A stretch of DNA of 64,000 bases. It comes from Methanobrevibacter ruminantium. Its GTDB lineage: Archaea; Methanobacteriota; Methanobacteria; Methanobacteriales; Methanobacteriaceae. The number at the start of each line of letters is the position of its first letter. Position 1 is the first letter of the stretch. Under the pieces are notes generated by a model. It searched no databases. It had not been told where the DNA came from and saw only the letters and a list, made by a program, of their open reading frames with translations. Both the position numbers and the translations under genes were made by a program. The stretch lies in NCBI RefSeq assembly GCF_016294135.1, contig NZ_JAEDCO010000001.1, positions 62,001-126,000 of the forward strand. The letters run 5' to 3'. Below, piece after piece: positions 1-9,780 of this stretch.

Positions 1-358
1 TTTCAATACCATAAGCATCAAGAACTTTGAATAAAGGTTTTTCAAAGTGTTCTACAAAGTTTTTACAGCATCCTTCAGGACATGGAATCATAGAGTATGG
101 CATACCTAAGTATTGGTCATAAGATTCAGGAAGTGGGAATGGAACTTTTCTGAGAGGGTCATGGTCATCTGCAATCCAGATGGTTTCTGCATCATTTCCC
201 AATTCACGCAATGCTTTTCCAATAGCATTTGCAATGAATACGTCACAAGAATTTCCAATATGTATAGAACCTGATATAGATGTACCACTTGCTATGACAT
301 GTTTTTCTACATCTATTTCATTTAATTCATCAGCGATTCTTTCAATCCAATGTTTCAT
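1..358 (-). CDS. lysK: Lysyl-tRNA synthetase, class I (partial, N-terminal 119 residues)
   Basis: Charges tRNA-Lys with lysine in the cytoplasm. The reading frame runs off the left window edge, so only the N-terminal part of the catalytic Rossmann fold is present. It begins MKHWIERIADEL and carries SGSIHIGN at residues 29-36, the HIGH-type ATP-binding signature of class I enzymes. A class I LysRS rather than class II is typical of many archaea. Start chosen at the ATG at 358 because GGTGA lies 4 nt upstream. A TATA-like element (TCATATATAG read on the minus strand, 418-427) would give a leader of about 35 nt. Confidence 0.88.
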   Translation of the reverse strand, partial: MKHWIERIADELNEIDVEKHVIASGTSISGSIHIGNSCDVFIANAIGKALRELGNDAETIWIADDHDPLRKVPFPLPESYDQYLGMPYSMIPCPEGCCKNFVEHFEKPLFKVLDAYGIE

Positions 359-844
359 TGTTTCACCATAATAATTATAAAAGCTGCTTTCAATTTAATG
401 TGTTTAATATTCCAAACTATATATGAAAGCAATAATGAAGTAATAAATTAATATGAATTTGATACTATTTTGATAATATTTCGATAATAAATATCCAATA
501 TAAATATCCTAATAATTTATTATATTATATATTTTTATTATCATCTTATAAAAAATTAATTACAAAAATTAGAGATTAATCAAAAAAATCTGGAAAAAAT
601 TATAATAAAAAATAGATTTGGAAAATTTTTTTAAAAATTTATAGAAATTTTATAAAAATAGCCATTAAAGGATGTAAATAGGATTCTAAAATAAGAACCC
701 TATTAAGTGGAAAAATAGAGTCAAGCTCTATATAAAAATAAATTTAAAATAATAGGCAAAAAACAATGCCTATGAAAATTAATTAATTAATAAATCAATT
801 AAACTTCAAGATCAATCAATAAGTCAAAGATAAGTAGATTGAAC
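359..844. other. Intergenic region with lysK promoter and hairpins downstream of nrdD
   Basis: About 490 bp without a gene. Besides the lysK promoter at its left side, it holds two hairpins in the path of minus-strand transcripts leaving nrdD. The first is at 752-773 (7-bp stem ATAGGCA/TGCCTAT, loop of 8). The second is at 714-731 (6-bp stem ATAGAG/CTCTAT), followed on the minus strand by TTTTT. A weaker bulged stem (GGATTCT against AGAACC) lies at 681-699. The rest is AT-rich with no credible ORF. Confidence 0.5.
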
Positions 845-861
845 TTATTGTTCAAATCTAC
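834..861 (-). terminator. Hairpin enclosing the nrdD stop codon
   Basis: Inverted repeat with arms GTAGATTGAAC and GTTCAAATCTAC (one bulged base) and loop TTATT. The nrdD stop codon at 845-847 sits in the loop. The T-tract after it on the minus strand is weak, so it may act together with the hairpins at 714-773. Confidence 0.45.
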
Positions 862-3157
862 GTCTGTCGATTAATTCTTGACGTTTACCTGCGTTCCATC
901 CACCGTTTGCAGATTTAGCGTGACCTACTTGTTGTACGTAACCAGTAATTCTGTCATACCATTCCACATCAGCAGTTTCACCACAGGAAGGACATTTGTT
1001 GCTTAATCCTTTCATTAAGGTTTTACAGTGTAAACAGAAACTGAATGCTGAACTGTAAGCCCAGAAACCAATGTCAGATTTTCTTGCAATCTTATTGGTT
1101 AAGCTCATTAATGCATCAGGATCAGAGTATGATTCACCCATGAATGCATGGAAGATGTGTCCACCAGGAGTTAATTTGTGGTATTGGCCTTCAATTTTAA
1201 CTTTGTCTGCAAAGGAAATGTCACTGTTTACAGGTACGTGTGAGGAGTTAGTGTAGTAGTTAGCTCCATTGTCACCTTGTAAGATTGCTTTATCTCCGAA
1301 TTGCTCTTTATCCAAGGTTGCAAATCTGTATGCAGTTGATTCTGCAGGAGTTTGCAATACAGACCATCTGAGTCCAGTTTCTTCTTGTAAGGATTTTGCT
1401 CTTGCATTGATGTATTCTAAACATTTGATACCGAATTTGTTTGCATCTGGGTTGTCGATACCTTCACCGAATAATGCAAGCAACATTTCATTAAGACCAC
1501 AGAAACCAAAGGATAAAGTGGAGTTTTGGATTCTGTAATAGGTCTCACCATCAACATCTTGATTTAAGAATGGTAAGATGTCAAAGTTGTTTAAACAGTT
1601 AAGACCTTGGTTTCTTCTAATCATTAAGGTTTCAACAGCTAAATCCATGTAGTTGTCTAAGTATTCGAATACATCGTTTTCATCTCTGGATTGGTATCCG
1701 ATTCTTGGTAAGTTTAAGGTTACGTAAGCTAAGTTACCGGTTCTTAAACAGTCTTGTTCCCAGTCACCAGTCCAGGTGTCTTGGAGACAGGTTCTGCAAC
1801 CCATATAGTTAGCCATTTGACCTCTGTATTTAGGTAACATGTTTACAAAGTAGGATGATCCGTATTTTGCAGAAAGTTCATGAACTAAACGGATATCGTC
1901 TTCATAGTCCCCTTTTAAGGTCTCTTCACGTAAAGTATAAATAGTATTTGGGAATAAGTGAGGTTTACCTTCGGAATCTCCTTCAAGCAAGATTTCAGTG
2001 AATGCCTTTTGGATCATTCTGGTTTCATCTTCAAAGTCAGCATAAGTTCCTACTACTTGTCCTTTTGGACCGTATGCAGTAACATCTTGCAAGAATTTTG
2101 GAACTCCGAATTCTAATTGCATGCTTGTAAATGGAACTTGGGAACCTCTTGCTGCATAAGCCATGTTCAAGTTGTAAACTAACATTTGAATAGCTTGTTT
2201 TACTTCATCATAACTTCTGCCGGTTGCAAATGGTGCAACAAATACGTTCCAGAGAGACATAGCTTGTCCACCAGACATGTTTTGCTGTGCTGCTAACATG
2301 ATTTCTCCAGTATGGTTCATTAATGTTTCCATATGGGAAGGAGGTGCAGCAACTGAAGTGTGGTCTCCAGTACCGTCTACTTTAAGACCATGTTTGATGA
2401 ATGCTCTTATATCATGTTGGAGACAGTTTAATGGTCTTCCAGCAAAGAATTCCAAGTCGTGAATGTGAATGTCACCAGACATGTGTGCATCAGCTAAGTG
2501 AGCTGGTAACATGTGTAAGAGAGCATATTGTTTTAATGCTTCATCAGCAACATATTTGTGAATGGATTCAGGGTTATGCATCATGTTTGCATTGTCTCTT
2601 GAACCGTTTTCAATTAAGGAAGTGATGTTGTAAACAGGAATACCTAAACGAGTGTATCTGCTTCTTAAATCTTCTAATCCGTATTCTACAAGTTTTGTGT
2701 TTACAATTTCCCTAATCATTGGAGCGGTAAGGTATTCGACATTGAGTTTTTTAAGTTCTTTCCAAACTTCAGTAGCAATTTCAAAAGCGGTTTCTTGGGA
2801 AGCACCAGTTTCTTCAACTAAGGTACTTGCAATTTTTGCCATGTCGAATGCTTCAATTTTATCTCTGGAAGAACGTACTTTTAAAGTAGTTTTTGCTAAG
2901 TATTTGTTAGCTGATTCAGAATCTACTTCTTCCAAGCATTCGTAAACAATCTTTTTGATCTCTTTAGTGCTGATTCCATCGTATAAGTTTTCAACAACAG
3001 TTGAGACAATTCTTTCAGATTCAAAGTATGGAGCATCAACCATAACTAAAGACTTTAACAATTTCTCATAACTGAAAGCTTCACAAACACCGTTGTTTTT
3101 CTTAACGGTGATTTTAGCTCTTCTAATATCGTTTTCTACATTATCGACTTTTTCCAC
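845..3157 (-). CDS. nrdD: Anaerobic (class III) ribonucleoside-triphosphate reductase
   Basis: Glycyl-radical enzyme that reduces ribonucleoside triphosphates to deoxynucleotides without oxygen, the expected route in a strict anaerobe. It has 770 residues, normal for the family, so there is no intein. An ATP-cone regulatory domain covers about residues 10-100, followed by the catalytic barrel. The C-terminus carries a zinc site, CLHC at 708-711 and CPSC at 722-725, then RITGY with the likely radical glycine near 739. The start is a GTG preceded by AGGTG at 5 nt. The activating enzyme NrdG is not in this window. The promoter region carries three near-identical repeats (separate entry). Fold and family are certain; the radical Gly position is by analogy. 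Confidence 0.95.
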   Translation of the reverse strand: MEKVDNVENDIRRAKITVKKNNGVCEAFSYEKLLKSLVMVDAPYFESERIVSTVVENLYDGISTKEIKKIVYECLEEVDSESANKYLAKTTLKVRSSRDKIEAFDMAKIASTLVEETGASQETAFEIATEVWKELKKLNVEYLTAPMIREIVNTKLVEYGLEDLRSRYTRLGIPVYNITSLIENGSRDNANMMHNPESIHKYVADEALKQYALLHMLPAHLADAHMSGDIHIHDLEFFAGRPLNCLQHDIRAFIKHGLKVDGTGDHTSVAAPPSHMETLMNHTGEIMLAAQQNMSGGQAMSLWNVFVAPFATGRSYDEVKQAIQMLVYNLNMAYAARGSQVPFTSMQLEFGVPKFLQDVTAYGPKGQVVGTYADFEDETRMIQKAFTEILLEGDSEGKPHLFPNTIYTLREETLKGDYEDDIRLVHELSAKYGSSYFVNMLPKYRGQMANYMGCRTCLQDTWTGDWEQDCLRTGNLAYVTLNLPRIGYQSRDENDVFEYLDNYMDLAVETLMIRRNQGLNCLNNFDILPFLNQDVDGETYYRIQNSTLSFGFCGLNEMLLALFGEGIDNPDANKFGIKCLEYINARAKSLQEETGLRWSVLQTPAESTAYRFATLDKEQFGDKAILQGDNGANYYTNSSHVPVNSDISFADKVKIEGQYHKLTPGGHIFHAFMGESYSDPDALMSLTNKIARKSDIGFWAYSSAFSFCLHCKTLMKGLSNKCPSCGETADVEWYDRITGYVQQVGHAKSANGGWNAGKRQELIDRRRFEQ

Positions 3158-3285
3158 TTTAACACCTTCATTTTAATAAAAAATCAAATAATAAATAATT
3201 AATTTAATAATTATGTAATCATGAAAATTTAGATAAAACTTTCAAAGTGATTACTAATAATTATGTACTTACATGTATAATATCC

Positions 3286-3374
3286 GTTAGAAATTATACG
3301 AAAGTTAGTAACTATACAAAAAGTTAGTTACTTCACGAAATAATATATGTGATAAGATGTATATAAATCATTCG
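3286..3374 (-). promoter_or_regulatory. nrdD promoter with three iterated GTTAG repeats
   Basis: On the minus strand a TTTATATA box (3360-3367) is preceded by a purine-rich BRE-like CGAATGA (3368-3374). Expected transcription start is about 3335. Just downstream, at 3286, 3304 and 3323 (plus-strand coordinates), lie three near-copies of GTTAGNNANTNTACGAAA, spaced 18 and 19 bp. That is close to two helical turns, so a bound regulator would contact one face of the DNA over the start site. Identity of the regulator is unknown. The remaining intergenic bases (3158-3285 and 3375-3557) show nothing clear. Confidence 0.5.
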
Positions 3375-3557
3375 TTTTGATACGAACAAAATATATTGTA
3401 ATACTTATGATTGGAAAATATTTAAAACAAATTTAAAAAAATTAAAAAATTAAATAAATAAAAAATTATAGATTAAGGAATTAACATTAGTATTAAGCTT
3501 AATCAATGAAATAAGAATCCAATAGAAATCATTACCCAAATGCGAAACAAACAACAA

Positions 3558-6500
3558 TTATTTTCCAAAGAACACATCTAATGAACTTTGTTTTGATTTA
3601 TCACTTTCAAATAATGAATTGATACCAAATTCTTGAATTTCCAATCTTTGCTCAAGGTAGTGAGATACAGGATATCTGTTTACAAGGTTCTGTGAAATTT
3701 CAAGATACTTGACTACAGATCCCTTGGATACGCTTAAAATCAGGTCTCCACCACATTTACATTTACCGGTTAAAGGCATTCTTCTATACTTTGCACCGCA
3801 TTTAGGACATCTAACCTTCTGCTTGGAGAAAGCTCTTGAATTTCCCATAATGTCCGGCAAGAAGTGAGAGGACAATACTCCTTCTACAACTCCCCTTTGG
3901 TCAACTGCCCTAATGAGTTCAGCCAAATTGATTTGAGCTTCCACTTTCTCCTTCATGGAACCTAAACGTTTGTATAAGCAAACTTTTGGCCCTGCATGAA
4001 TGCTTGAAGTATGGTGTGAAAACATCAAGTCATGATACTGCCTGTCAGTACCTAAATGCTTAGCAACATTATCCACCAAATCCAACATATCTGCAGGTTT
4101 TAAAGGTTCCTGAGATCTTTCAAAGAATTCCAATGGGAATCTTTCAAATATGTCAAGGTTATGTGATTCATCATCAATCTCCTCGGGATCTATACGGGTG
4201 GATAAAACCAAAGGAGCATCCATACTTCCTCCACGAGTGCTTGGCAAGTATGATTTTGAGAAATTGATCAATGCATCCAACAGCAATAGCACGGAATCCT
4301 CATCACTGTCACAGTTTCTCCTTTTTGCAGAATGGAAATAAGGGTGTGCATAACATCCTAATGCCTTGGTGAATCCGACTATACGGCCCAATACTCCTGC
4401 AGATGTGTGTGGAGCAAGACCTGCAATAAGATGCCCGATCAAGCCATATTTGTCCTTTACATTATAGAACCTTTCCATTCCATAATATCTCTCAAGCAAA
4501 TCATCCACGAAATTAGCTACACCTACCAAATACTCACCGCAATTATCAGAAACTACAATATCCTGAACCTTAAGTTCAATGATTTGATCCTCACTGACAA
4601 TGTCTTCACCATAGCAGTCTTTAGTATATCCCATTTCCAATAATTTTGGAACAGTTACTCCAATTTCTTTTGGGATGAAGTGAGTTAGTGGCAAGTCAGT
4701 GGAGTCATGACGAATAGTTCCTTCTTTAAAGGTGAACACTTCATTCTTTGCTCTTAAGATACCTTTCTCCAAAGGTTCTGGAAGCTTGTCTTCAGAGATT
4801 AAACCTATAACTCCCTTAACTTCATCAACTTTACGAACCCCTACATTATTGGAAGCTTTTGAAAGCATATGTGCCAAATTGATATCCTTTTGACCGGACT
4901 TGCCGATAACAGTAGGAGATCCACAATGTGGACAAATAGCTTGGAATGAACTTAATCTGCAATCAGGATTGGTACATTCCCTTCTTGCAAATTCGACTTT
5001 AATCTTTTTCTTTTTGGCAGCTTCTGCAACCAAACGTCTGTTTCCACCATTGTTTCCAATAGGGAAAAGCACATGAGGAGCGGGTCTCATCAATCTTTCT
5101 TTTGATTTTTCAGGACGACCAACCCTTGTACCGATATAGCATGGAGCCTTATCCTTTATCTCGAAATCTATATTCTCATTGATGATGTCAACGACTTTCA
5201 TCTTGTAATACTCATCAGAGAGATACTTGGAATAGTCTCCATTTATAGTCTTAAGTAAGCTATAAGCATGATCTTTGTCAATTATTACCTTCCCATCATT
5301 AAGCTTATGGCATAAGCCCATAACTTCTAAAATTCTCTTTTGATAAGATAATTCAAGTTCTAAATCCTCTCCATTTTGATATCCATTTTCCAGATAGTCC
5401 CTTCTTGTATCTAACCACTGGCCTAAATCAACTAAATCCTTAATGGATATGTCATTGTAATAATAAGTGTATTCAGGATGCAAAGGCACATTAAACTCTT
5501 CAGTGATCTTAAATGCCTCTTCAACTGTGAATTTCTTGGTTTGCAATGAATTCAAATTGAATGCCTCTTTCTCATCATCGGTGAATGATTGATATTTTTC
5601 TGAATTTCTTATTGTTTCAATCCACCATTCTTCACACCAGCAAGCACCTAACATTGGCTGGTTATTCCTTAGGAACTCACCAAATGCAACAAGCATGTCT
5701 CCAAGGAAAAGAATCTCAACAACTTTCCCCTTAACCTTTCTTGCATCTTCAATGGAATCCAATCTGCGGACTTCACCTGATTTTAACTTAACAGTTGGAC
5801 CTTCAATTGAGTCTACAGGAACTACACAGTTACCTTTTCCAGGTCTTTCAATCTTTAGTTGTGTACCAACTGCCAAGAATTCCAATAGCTCCATTGTTGC
5901 AGGGTGAACACCCATAGTTGCAAGACCTGTGTTTCTTGAACGACCATATCTGAGTCTGAATCCTCCTTTTTCAGAAGGGTATCCTAAAACAGGCCTTCCA
6001 CCAATGATATCGTGCGCATACTTTGAATGTTCAAAGAGTTCATCCTTATCAATGATATTGTCATCAATTTCCTCAACAACCTCTTCACCCTCGGATGGAG
6101 AACTCTCTTCTTCCTTAGATGAACCTACACCTTTAGCATATTCCTCTAAGAATTCCCAACTGTCCAAATTAAGTGTGTGGGCATATTTTAAAATCTTTTT
6201 GGATTTCTGGATAACACCTTCAACCATCGCAAGAAGAGCCCCACCTCTAATGTTATTGGTTTCTACACGAGGCAAGTCTCTGTGAGACACTTCCACTTGG
6301 TCTGTTGGCTCACCGCTGACTTCAACTGGAATGCTTCTTGCAGCTAATCTGACCTCTTCAGGAGTTGGAGAGTATTGCAAGTTAGTAACTTCAGATTCGT
6401 AAAGCTCAACTTCTTCCACATATCTTTCTATCTCATCATCAGTAGGCTTATAAATGTCAAGGCCCGTAGCTACACGTATCTTATCACCTAAAAGAACGGA

Positions 6501-6971
6501 TAATGCAGCTGCAGTACCTCCTGCACTACGAATAGGACCTGCAAAGTATACCGCAACATATTTGCTTCCATCAGAATTGCTTTTGATCTTTACTCCTGAA
6601 ATACCTTCCAAAGGAGCCGCTACCACCCCTTCTGTTAAAATAGCTAAAGCGGTTCTAAGTCCCTGGTCAGCAAAAGCCTGTTTTTCAGCCTCTAACTTAG
6701 CACCAGTTTCATTTGATTCCTGAGATGCAATTTCAGCAGCAATTTCAAATGCAACCTCTTCCCTAGACATATCCTTTTCCAATTCTTTGATACGCTTTGC
6801 AATGCCTTTAGGACCTACAAGCCCTTCCACTCTCTCTGCCAAGTCCTTTGCCAATGGAATTTCAGTCTCTAACTCAACATCAAACCCTTTGGATCTTGCC
6901 TCATTAGCTATCTCATAGAGCTTGAGAGTTTCACTTTCCAATCTTTCAAAATAATCCATTCCAGCATCCAT
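3558..6971 (-). CDS. polC: DNA polymerase D large subunit (DP2)
   Basis: Catalytic subunit of the archaeal D-family replicative DNA polymerase. It works with the exonuclease subunit DP1, which is not in this window. The protein has about 1137 residues, full length, with no intein. NCDSDEDS holds the paired aspartates that correspond to the known DP2 catalytic site. Zinc-binding clusters are visible as CTNPDC...CPHCG in the middle and CPKCG...CKCGG near the C-terminus, the latter being the region that contacts DP1/PCNA in studied homologues. Start chosen at the ATG at 6971, with GTGAT 4 nt upstream; a GTG nine bases earlier is itself part of that ribosome-binding site. Transcribed alone after the secG terminator. 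Confidence 0.95.
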   Translation of the reverse strand: MDAGMDYFERLESETLKLYEIANEARSKGFDVELETEIPLAKDLAERVEGLVGPKGIAKRIKELEKDMSREEVAFEIAAEIASQESNETGAKLEAEKQAFADQGLRTALAILTEGVVAAPLEGISGVKIKSNSDGSKYVAVYFAGPIRSAGGTAAALSVLLGDKIRVATGLDIYKPTDDEIERYVEEVELYESEVTNLQYSPTPEEVRLAARSIPVEVSGEPTDQVEVSHRDLPRVETNNIRGGALLAMVEGVIQKSKKILKYAHTLNLDSWEFLEEYAKGVGSSKEEESSPSEGEEVVEEIDDNIIDKDELFEHSKYAHDIIGGRPVLGYPSEKGGFRLRYGRSRNTGLATMGVHPATMELLEFLAVGTQLKIERPGKGNCVVPVDSIEGPTVKLKSGEVRRLDSIEDARKVKGKVVEILFLGDMLVAFGEFLRNNQPMLGACWCEEWWIETIRNSEKYQSFTDDEKEAFNLNSLQTKKFTVEEAFKITEEFNVPLHPEYTYYYNDISIKDLVDLGQWLDTRRDYLENGYQNGEDLELELSYQKRILEVMGLCHKLNDGKVIIDKDHAYSLLKTINGDYSKYLSDEYYKMKVVDIINENIDFEIKDKAPCYIGTRVGRPEKSKERLMRPAPHVLFPIGNNGGNRRLVAEAAKKKKIKVEFARRECTNPDCRLSSFQAICPHCGSPTVIGKSGQKDINLAHMLSKASNNVGVRKVDEVKGVIGLISEDKLPEPLEKGILRAKNEVFTFKEGTIRHDSTDLPLTHFIPKEIGVTVPKLLEMGYTKDCYGEDIVSEDQIIELKVQDIVVSDNCGEYLVGVANFVDDLLERYYGMERFYNVKDKYGLIGHLIAGLAPHTSAGVLGRIVGFTKALGCYAHPYFHSAKRRNCDSDEDSVLLLLDALINFSKSYLPSTRGGSMDAPLVLSTRIDPEEIDDESHNLDIFERFPLEFFERSQEPLKPADMLDLVDNVAKHLGTDRQYHDLMFSHHTSSIHAGPKVCLYKRLGSMKEKVEAQINLAELIRAVDQRGVVEGVLSSHFLPDIMGNSRAFSKQKVRCPKCGAKYRRMPLTGKCKCGGDLILSVSKGSVVKYLEISQNLVNRYPVSHYLEQRLEIQEFGINSLFESDKSKQSSLDVFFGK

Positions 6972-7243
6972 TATAATCACTGATAAATAAAAATAATAAT
7001 CTGACTAAAAATTTACTAATAATTTAACAAATAAGTGAAGTAATGATTTAATTTTTTCCTTATTTTTTCTCTAATATTATTATATTCCTTATCATATTTA
7101 AAAATATTAAGAGAGCATATAAAAACTAATATGAAATTGAAATATCCTGAGAAATATCATGAAAAAATATAAAAAATAGATAACGAATAATTTAAAAAAA
7201 AATAGAATTAAATCAAAGTAAATCTAGTGAATAAAAGTAAATA
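6972..7243. other. Intergenic region upstream of polC
   Basis: AT-rich stretch between the secG terminator and polC that must hold the polC promoter. A TATA-like TTTTTATATG (minus strand, about 7117-7126) is the best candidate, but it lies about 145 nt from the start codon and I am not confident in it. No ORF or RNA gene recognised. Confidence 0.3.
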
Positions 7244-7283
7244 AATTAAAAAAAGAAACTAGTAGAGCAAATACTCAACTAGT
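7244..7283 (-). terminator. Intrinsic terminator downstream of secG
   Basis: Stem ACTAGT-x-GAG / CTC-x-ACTAGT (7258-7283, one A-A mismatch, loop of about 6), followed on the minus strand by TTCTTTTTTT. A second perfect 8-bp hairpin CAAACTTT/AAAGTTTG (7299-7317) sits between this and the secG stop codon. Confidence 0.6.
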
Positions 7284-7318
7284 GAAAAGAAGTTTAATCA
7301 AACTTTCTAAAAGTTTGT

Positions 7319-7480
7319 TTATACAGAGAATCTTAAGATGAAACAGAAGATTCCTAAAATTACACTAAGTGCGATGACTATTTCTGGAGCGATTTTTGGA
7401 CCTACACTTTCGTCATCAAAATATCTTACTAAACCTGCCCCGCTCATAGGCATGCCGATTTTATTATCTTTTTTTGCCAT
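7319..7480 (-). CDS. secG: Preprotein translocase Sec61-beta subunit (SecG)
   Basis: Small 53-residue subunit of the SecYEG/Sec61 protein-export channel in the cytoplasmic membrane. The N-terminus has the archaeal Sec61-beta pattern: MAKKDN, then MPMSGAGLVRYFDDE. One membrane helix follows at about residues 34-52 (APEIVIALSVILGIFCFILR). The ORF is short and easily missed, but both sequence and length are typical. A strong hairpin terminator lies just downstream. Neighbour polC is on the same strand but separated by that terminator. Confidence 0.9.
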   Translation of the reverse strand: MAKKDNKIGMPMSGAGLVRYFDDESVGPKIAPEIVIALSVILGIFCFILRFSV

Positions 7481-7681
7481 AAATATCACGTTAAAATAAT
7501 TGAATAAATTTGAATTTTTTTATTGAATTTTAAATTTGATTAATTAATTAAGCATCAATATACTATATCAATACACTATAATATTAATATAAATTTTATA
7601 AGTATTAACTATTTCTATCATTTCTTATATTAAAACTTTTAGTTTATAAAATTTTCAGCTAAAAATTCTAATTTAGAGGAA

Positions 7682-8287
7682 TTATAAAAATCCTCCGAAG
7701 ATTAAAACTAAAAGTGCAGCGATTGCAAATGTTATCAACCAAACAGGAACACTCCAAGCCATTACTTTAGAACCATCTAAAGGAGGTATAGGCAATAGGT
7801 TGAAAGCTGCCAAGAAGAAATTGATTCTTGTACCAAGAACGCATGTCAATCCGACAAGATATCCAGTTTCAGTATATGCGAAATCCCCAAGAGATACTAA
7901 AATAAGGAAGAAGATTAAACCTAAAATGATATTTACAATTGGTCCTGCAATGGAAATGATACCATTTGTTTTCTCTTCCATACCATTACTATAAATAACA
8001 ACTGCTCCAGGAGCTGCAAATATGAATCCGAAAAATGAACTGGCCAATGCAATAATGAGTCCTGTAGGCCATAACCCATATTCGGCATAATATCCATAAT
8101 GCATTGCTACAAATTTATGCCCTAATTCGTGGAAAATGAAACCTGCTCCCACTCCAATCATAACTATAGGGAAAACCAAGCCTATATTGCTGTAATCACC
8201 ATTGGAGTAGAGAATGGTAAATCCTAAAGCAATCACTATAAAGGATATGATTAAATCTCTTATCTCTTTACCTGTAAATCTAAACAT
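7682..8287 (-). CDS. Site-2 protease family (M50) intramembrane metalloprotease
   Basis: Membrane-embedded zinc protease of the S2P/SpoIVFB type, about 201 residues with 5-6 hydrophobic segments. The zinc site FHELGHKF lies near residues 52-59. The second conserved motif, NLLPIPPLDGSKV near 163-175, supplies the third zinc ligand (the NPDG-type motif). Members cut membrane-anchored substrates such as anti-sigma factors in bacteria; archaeal substrates are mostly unknown. TTTATAT on the minus strand (8311-8319) lies only about 24 nt before the ATG and there is no ribosome-binding site, so the transcript is probably leaderless. Confidence 0.85.
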   Translation of the reverse strand: MFRFTGKEIRDLIISFIVIALGFTILYSNGDYSNIGLVFPIVMIGVGAGFIFHELGHKFVAMHYGYYAEYGLWPTGLIIALASSFFGFIFAAPGAVVIYSNGMEEKTNGIISIAGPIVNIILGLIFFLILVSLGDFAYTETGYLVGLTCVLGTRINFFLAAFNLLPIPPLDGSKVMAWSVPVWLITFAIAALLVLIFGGFL

Positions 8288-8407
8288 AACTTAAATTATA
8301 TTTTATAGTCATATAAAGTTTATGATTAATATAAAAAAATAATATGAAAAATAAAAAAATTAATTTAGATTAATAAATCAAAAGACATTTCTCCTGAACA
8401 AATCATT

Positions 8408-9211
8408 CTATTCCATACTCTCAGGCCATTCACTGAAAATTGCCTTAAACAAGACAAAATTAGAGACAATGGCTAAAATGATTATCAAGAAAATTATTAT
8501 CAAATTGGACTGAATCAAGTATTCGACTCCGCTTAATGCAAGAAGGAATGATAAGAGATTATTCAAAAAGTGAGCAAATATAGGCTCCAATATATTTTTA
8601 GACTTTATATAAAGAATTGAAACGCAAATACCGAATAGTATAGCTCCTAAAATTCCTCCAAAGTTATGGCAAATACCAAACAACACTGAAGAGATTAAAA
8701 TAGCTGATGTCACATTCAATTCCTTATTGAATCTTCTTAAGAATAATCCTCTAAACAATAACTCTTCTATAATCGGAGCGAGTATAACTACAGTGAAAAG
8801 GTAAAGAACCAATATTGCAATGCCCAATGCTCTGAAATCTCCAAAAAGAGGAGAATTGAAGTGGATTATTGACAAATGGCTTAAATATCTCAATATAAAA
8901 TAAACCGCTGAAACAAATAGGATATTTGCGATTACAATAAATGAAATATGACAAATATCAGAGACCTTGAATATAGAATCATACTCTTTTCTTAAAGCAG
9001 CTTTAAATGAGATTTCATCAAAATCAATTTTATTTAACTCATAAGCAAAAAAGAGCAGCATGATTCCATACAAGATGAATTTGAAAAATAAGCTCCCCAA
9101 ATGAATCTTAAAGACCATCGGAATCAAGGTAAAAACTAATATAATCAATAAAAAGAAGGATAAAACCTTAATTATGGATAATTTATCTAAAAAATCATTT
9201 AATCGAATCAT
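8408..9211 (-). CDS. CPBP family intramembrane glutamic protease
   Basis: Polytopic membrane protein of about 267 residues with the CPBP (Abi/CAAX-protease) signature: EELLFRGLF, then HNFGG and HFLNN, which place the paired glutamates, arginine and histidines of the active site within membrane helices. Family members include eukaryotic Rce1 and bacterial bacteriocin-immunity proteins; the archaeal substrate is not known. Start chosen at the ATG at 9211, with GGTGA 5-6 nt upstream; a TTG at 9229 would place that site inside the gene. It is one of three CPBP proteins in this window, but lacks the shared N-terminal segment of the pair at 12980 and 13876. Confidence 0.82.
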   Translation of the reverse strand: MIRLNDFLDKLSIIKVLSFFLLIILVFTLIPMVFKIHLGSLFFKFILYGIMLLFFAYELNKIDFDEISFKAALRKEYDSIFKVSDICHISFIVIANILFVSAVYFILRYLSHLSIIHFNSPLFGDFRALGIAILVLYLFTVVILAPIIEELLFRGLFLRRFNKELNVTSAILISSVLFGICHNFGGILGAILFGICVSILYIKSKNILEPIFAHFLNNLLSFLLALSGVEYLIQSNLIIIFLIIILAIVSNFVLFKAIFSEWPESME

Positions 9212-9337
9212 ATTAAGTTCACCTTTCAAAAATATATAAAAAATATCTAATATTCATTTTAATTTTTAGTTTTATAATATATAAGTTTAAACGAACATAT
9301 TTTTAATAAAAATAAGAAGATTTCAGGAAATCAAATC

Positions 9338-9721
9338 ATGACAATCGACTACATTCCAGAAGAATTTGAAATCAATTACAAGCACGATTTAAATGGAACA
9401 AAATCCATTAAGCTATTGAACAATTCCCTTTTGGTAAACAATCCGAATCCAGAGCTAATTGATATAAGCAGAATAAGCAAGGATAAGTGGATCCAAATTT
9501 GGGAAGATGTTGAAAGAATAGGTCTTTGGGATCTTGAAGAGGAATATCAATCTTGCACTTTAGAGGGAGGATTCACTTGGAGTGTAAAGATCATCTACAA
9601 ATCCAAAGAGCTCAATAGCTATGGAGCTAATATGGAACCTAAAATAGTCATTGGTGATAAGATTTATTCTGTTTTAGAAGAGTTATATAAGTCAATTGAA
9701 GAACTGATTGACTTGGAATAA
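9338..9721 (+). CDS. Hypothetical protein, 127 residues
   Basis: Not recognised. A soluble, acidic protein with no membrane segment, cysteine cluster or signal peptide. It has an aromatic middle part (IQIWEDVERIGLWDLEEEY), and the C-terminus ends in an acidic amphipathic helix. An AGGA ribosome-binding site lies before the ATG. It is the only plus-strand gene in a minus-strand neighbourhood, divergent from the CPBP gene at 8408, so the 126-bp gap should hold both promoters. Confidence 0.6.
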   Translation: MTIDYIPEEFEINYKHDLNGTKSIKLLNNSLLVNNPNPELIDISRISKDKWIQIWEDVERIGLWDLEEEYQSCTLEGGFTWSVKIIYKSKELNSYGANMEPKIVIGDKIYSVLEELYKSIEELIDLE

Positions 9722-9780
9722 AAATTAAAAAAAGAATAAAAAAGAAAATGAAAAAATAAAATAAAAGATTAAAAATAAAA

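Noticed and set aside
106..288. Open frame overlapping the left end
   Set aside because: It is a shadow of the lysK frame, which has the class I synthetase motifs and the ribosome-binding site.
845..6971. Inteins in nrdD or polC
   Set aside because: Both proteins have normal full length for their families and no splicing motifs interrupt the conserved blocks.
9209..9229. Longer TTG/GTG starts for the CPBP gene, and similarly for polC, trpA, trpD, S27e, L44e, hisH and TatD
   Set aside because: In each case the alternative start lies within the GGTGA/GGAG-type ribosome-binding site of a better-placed ATG.
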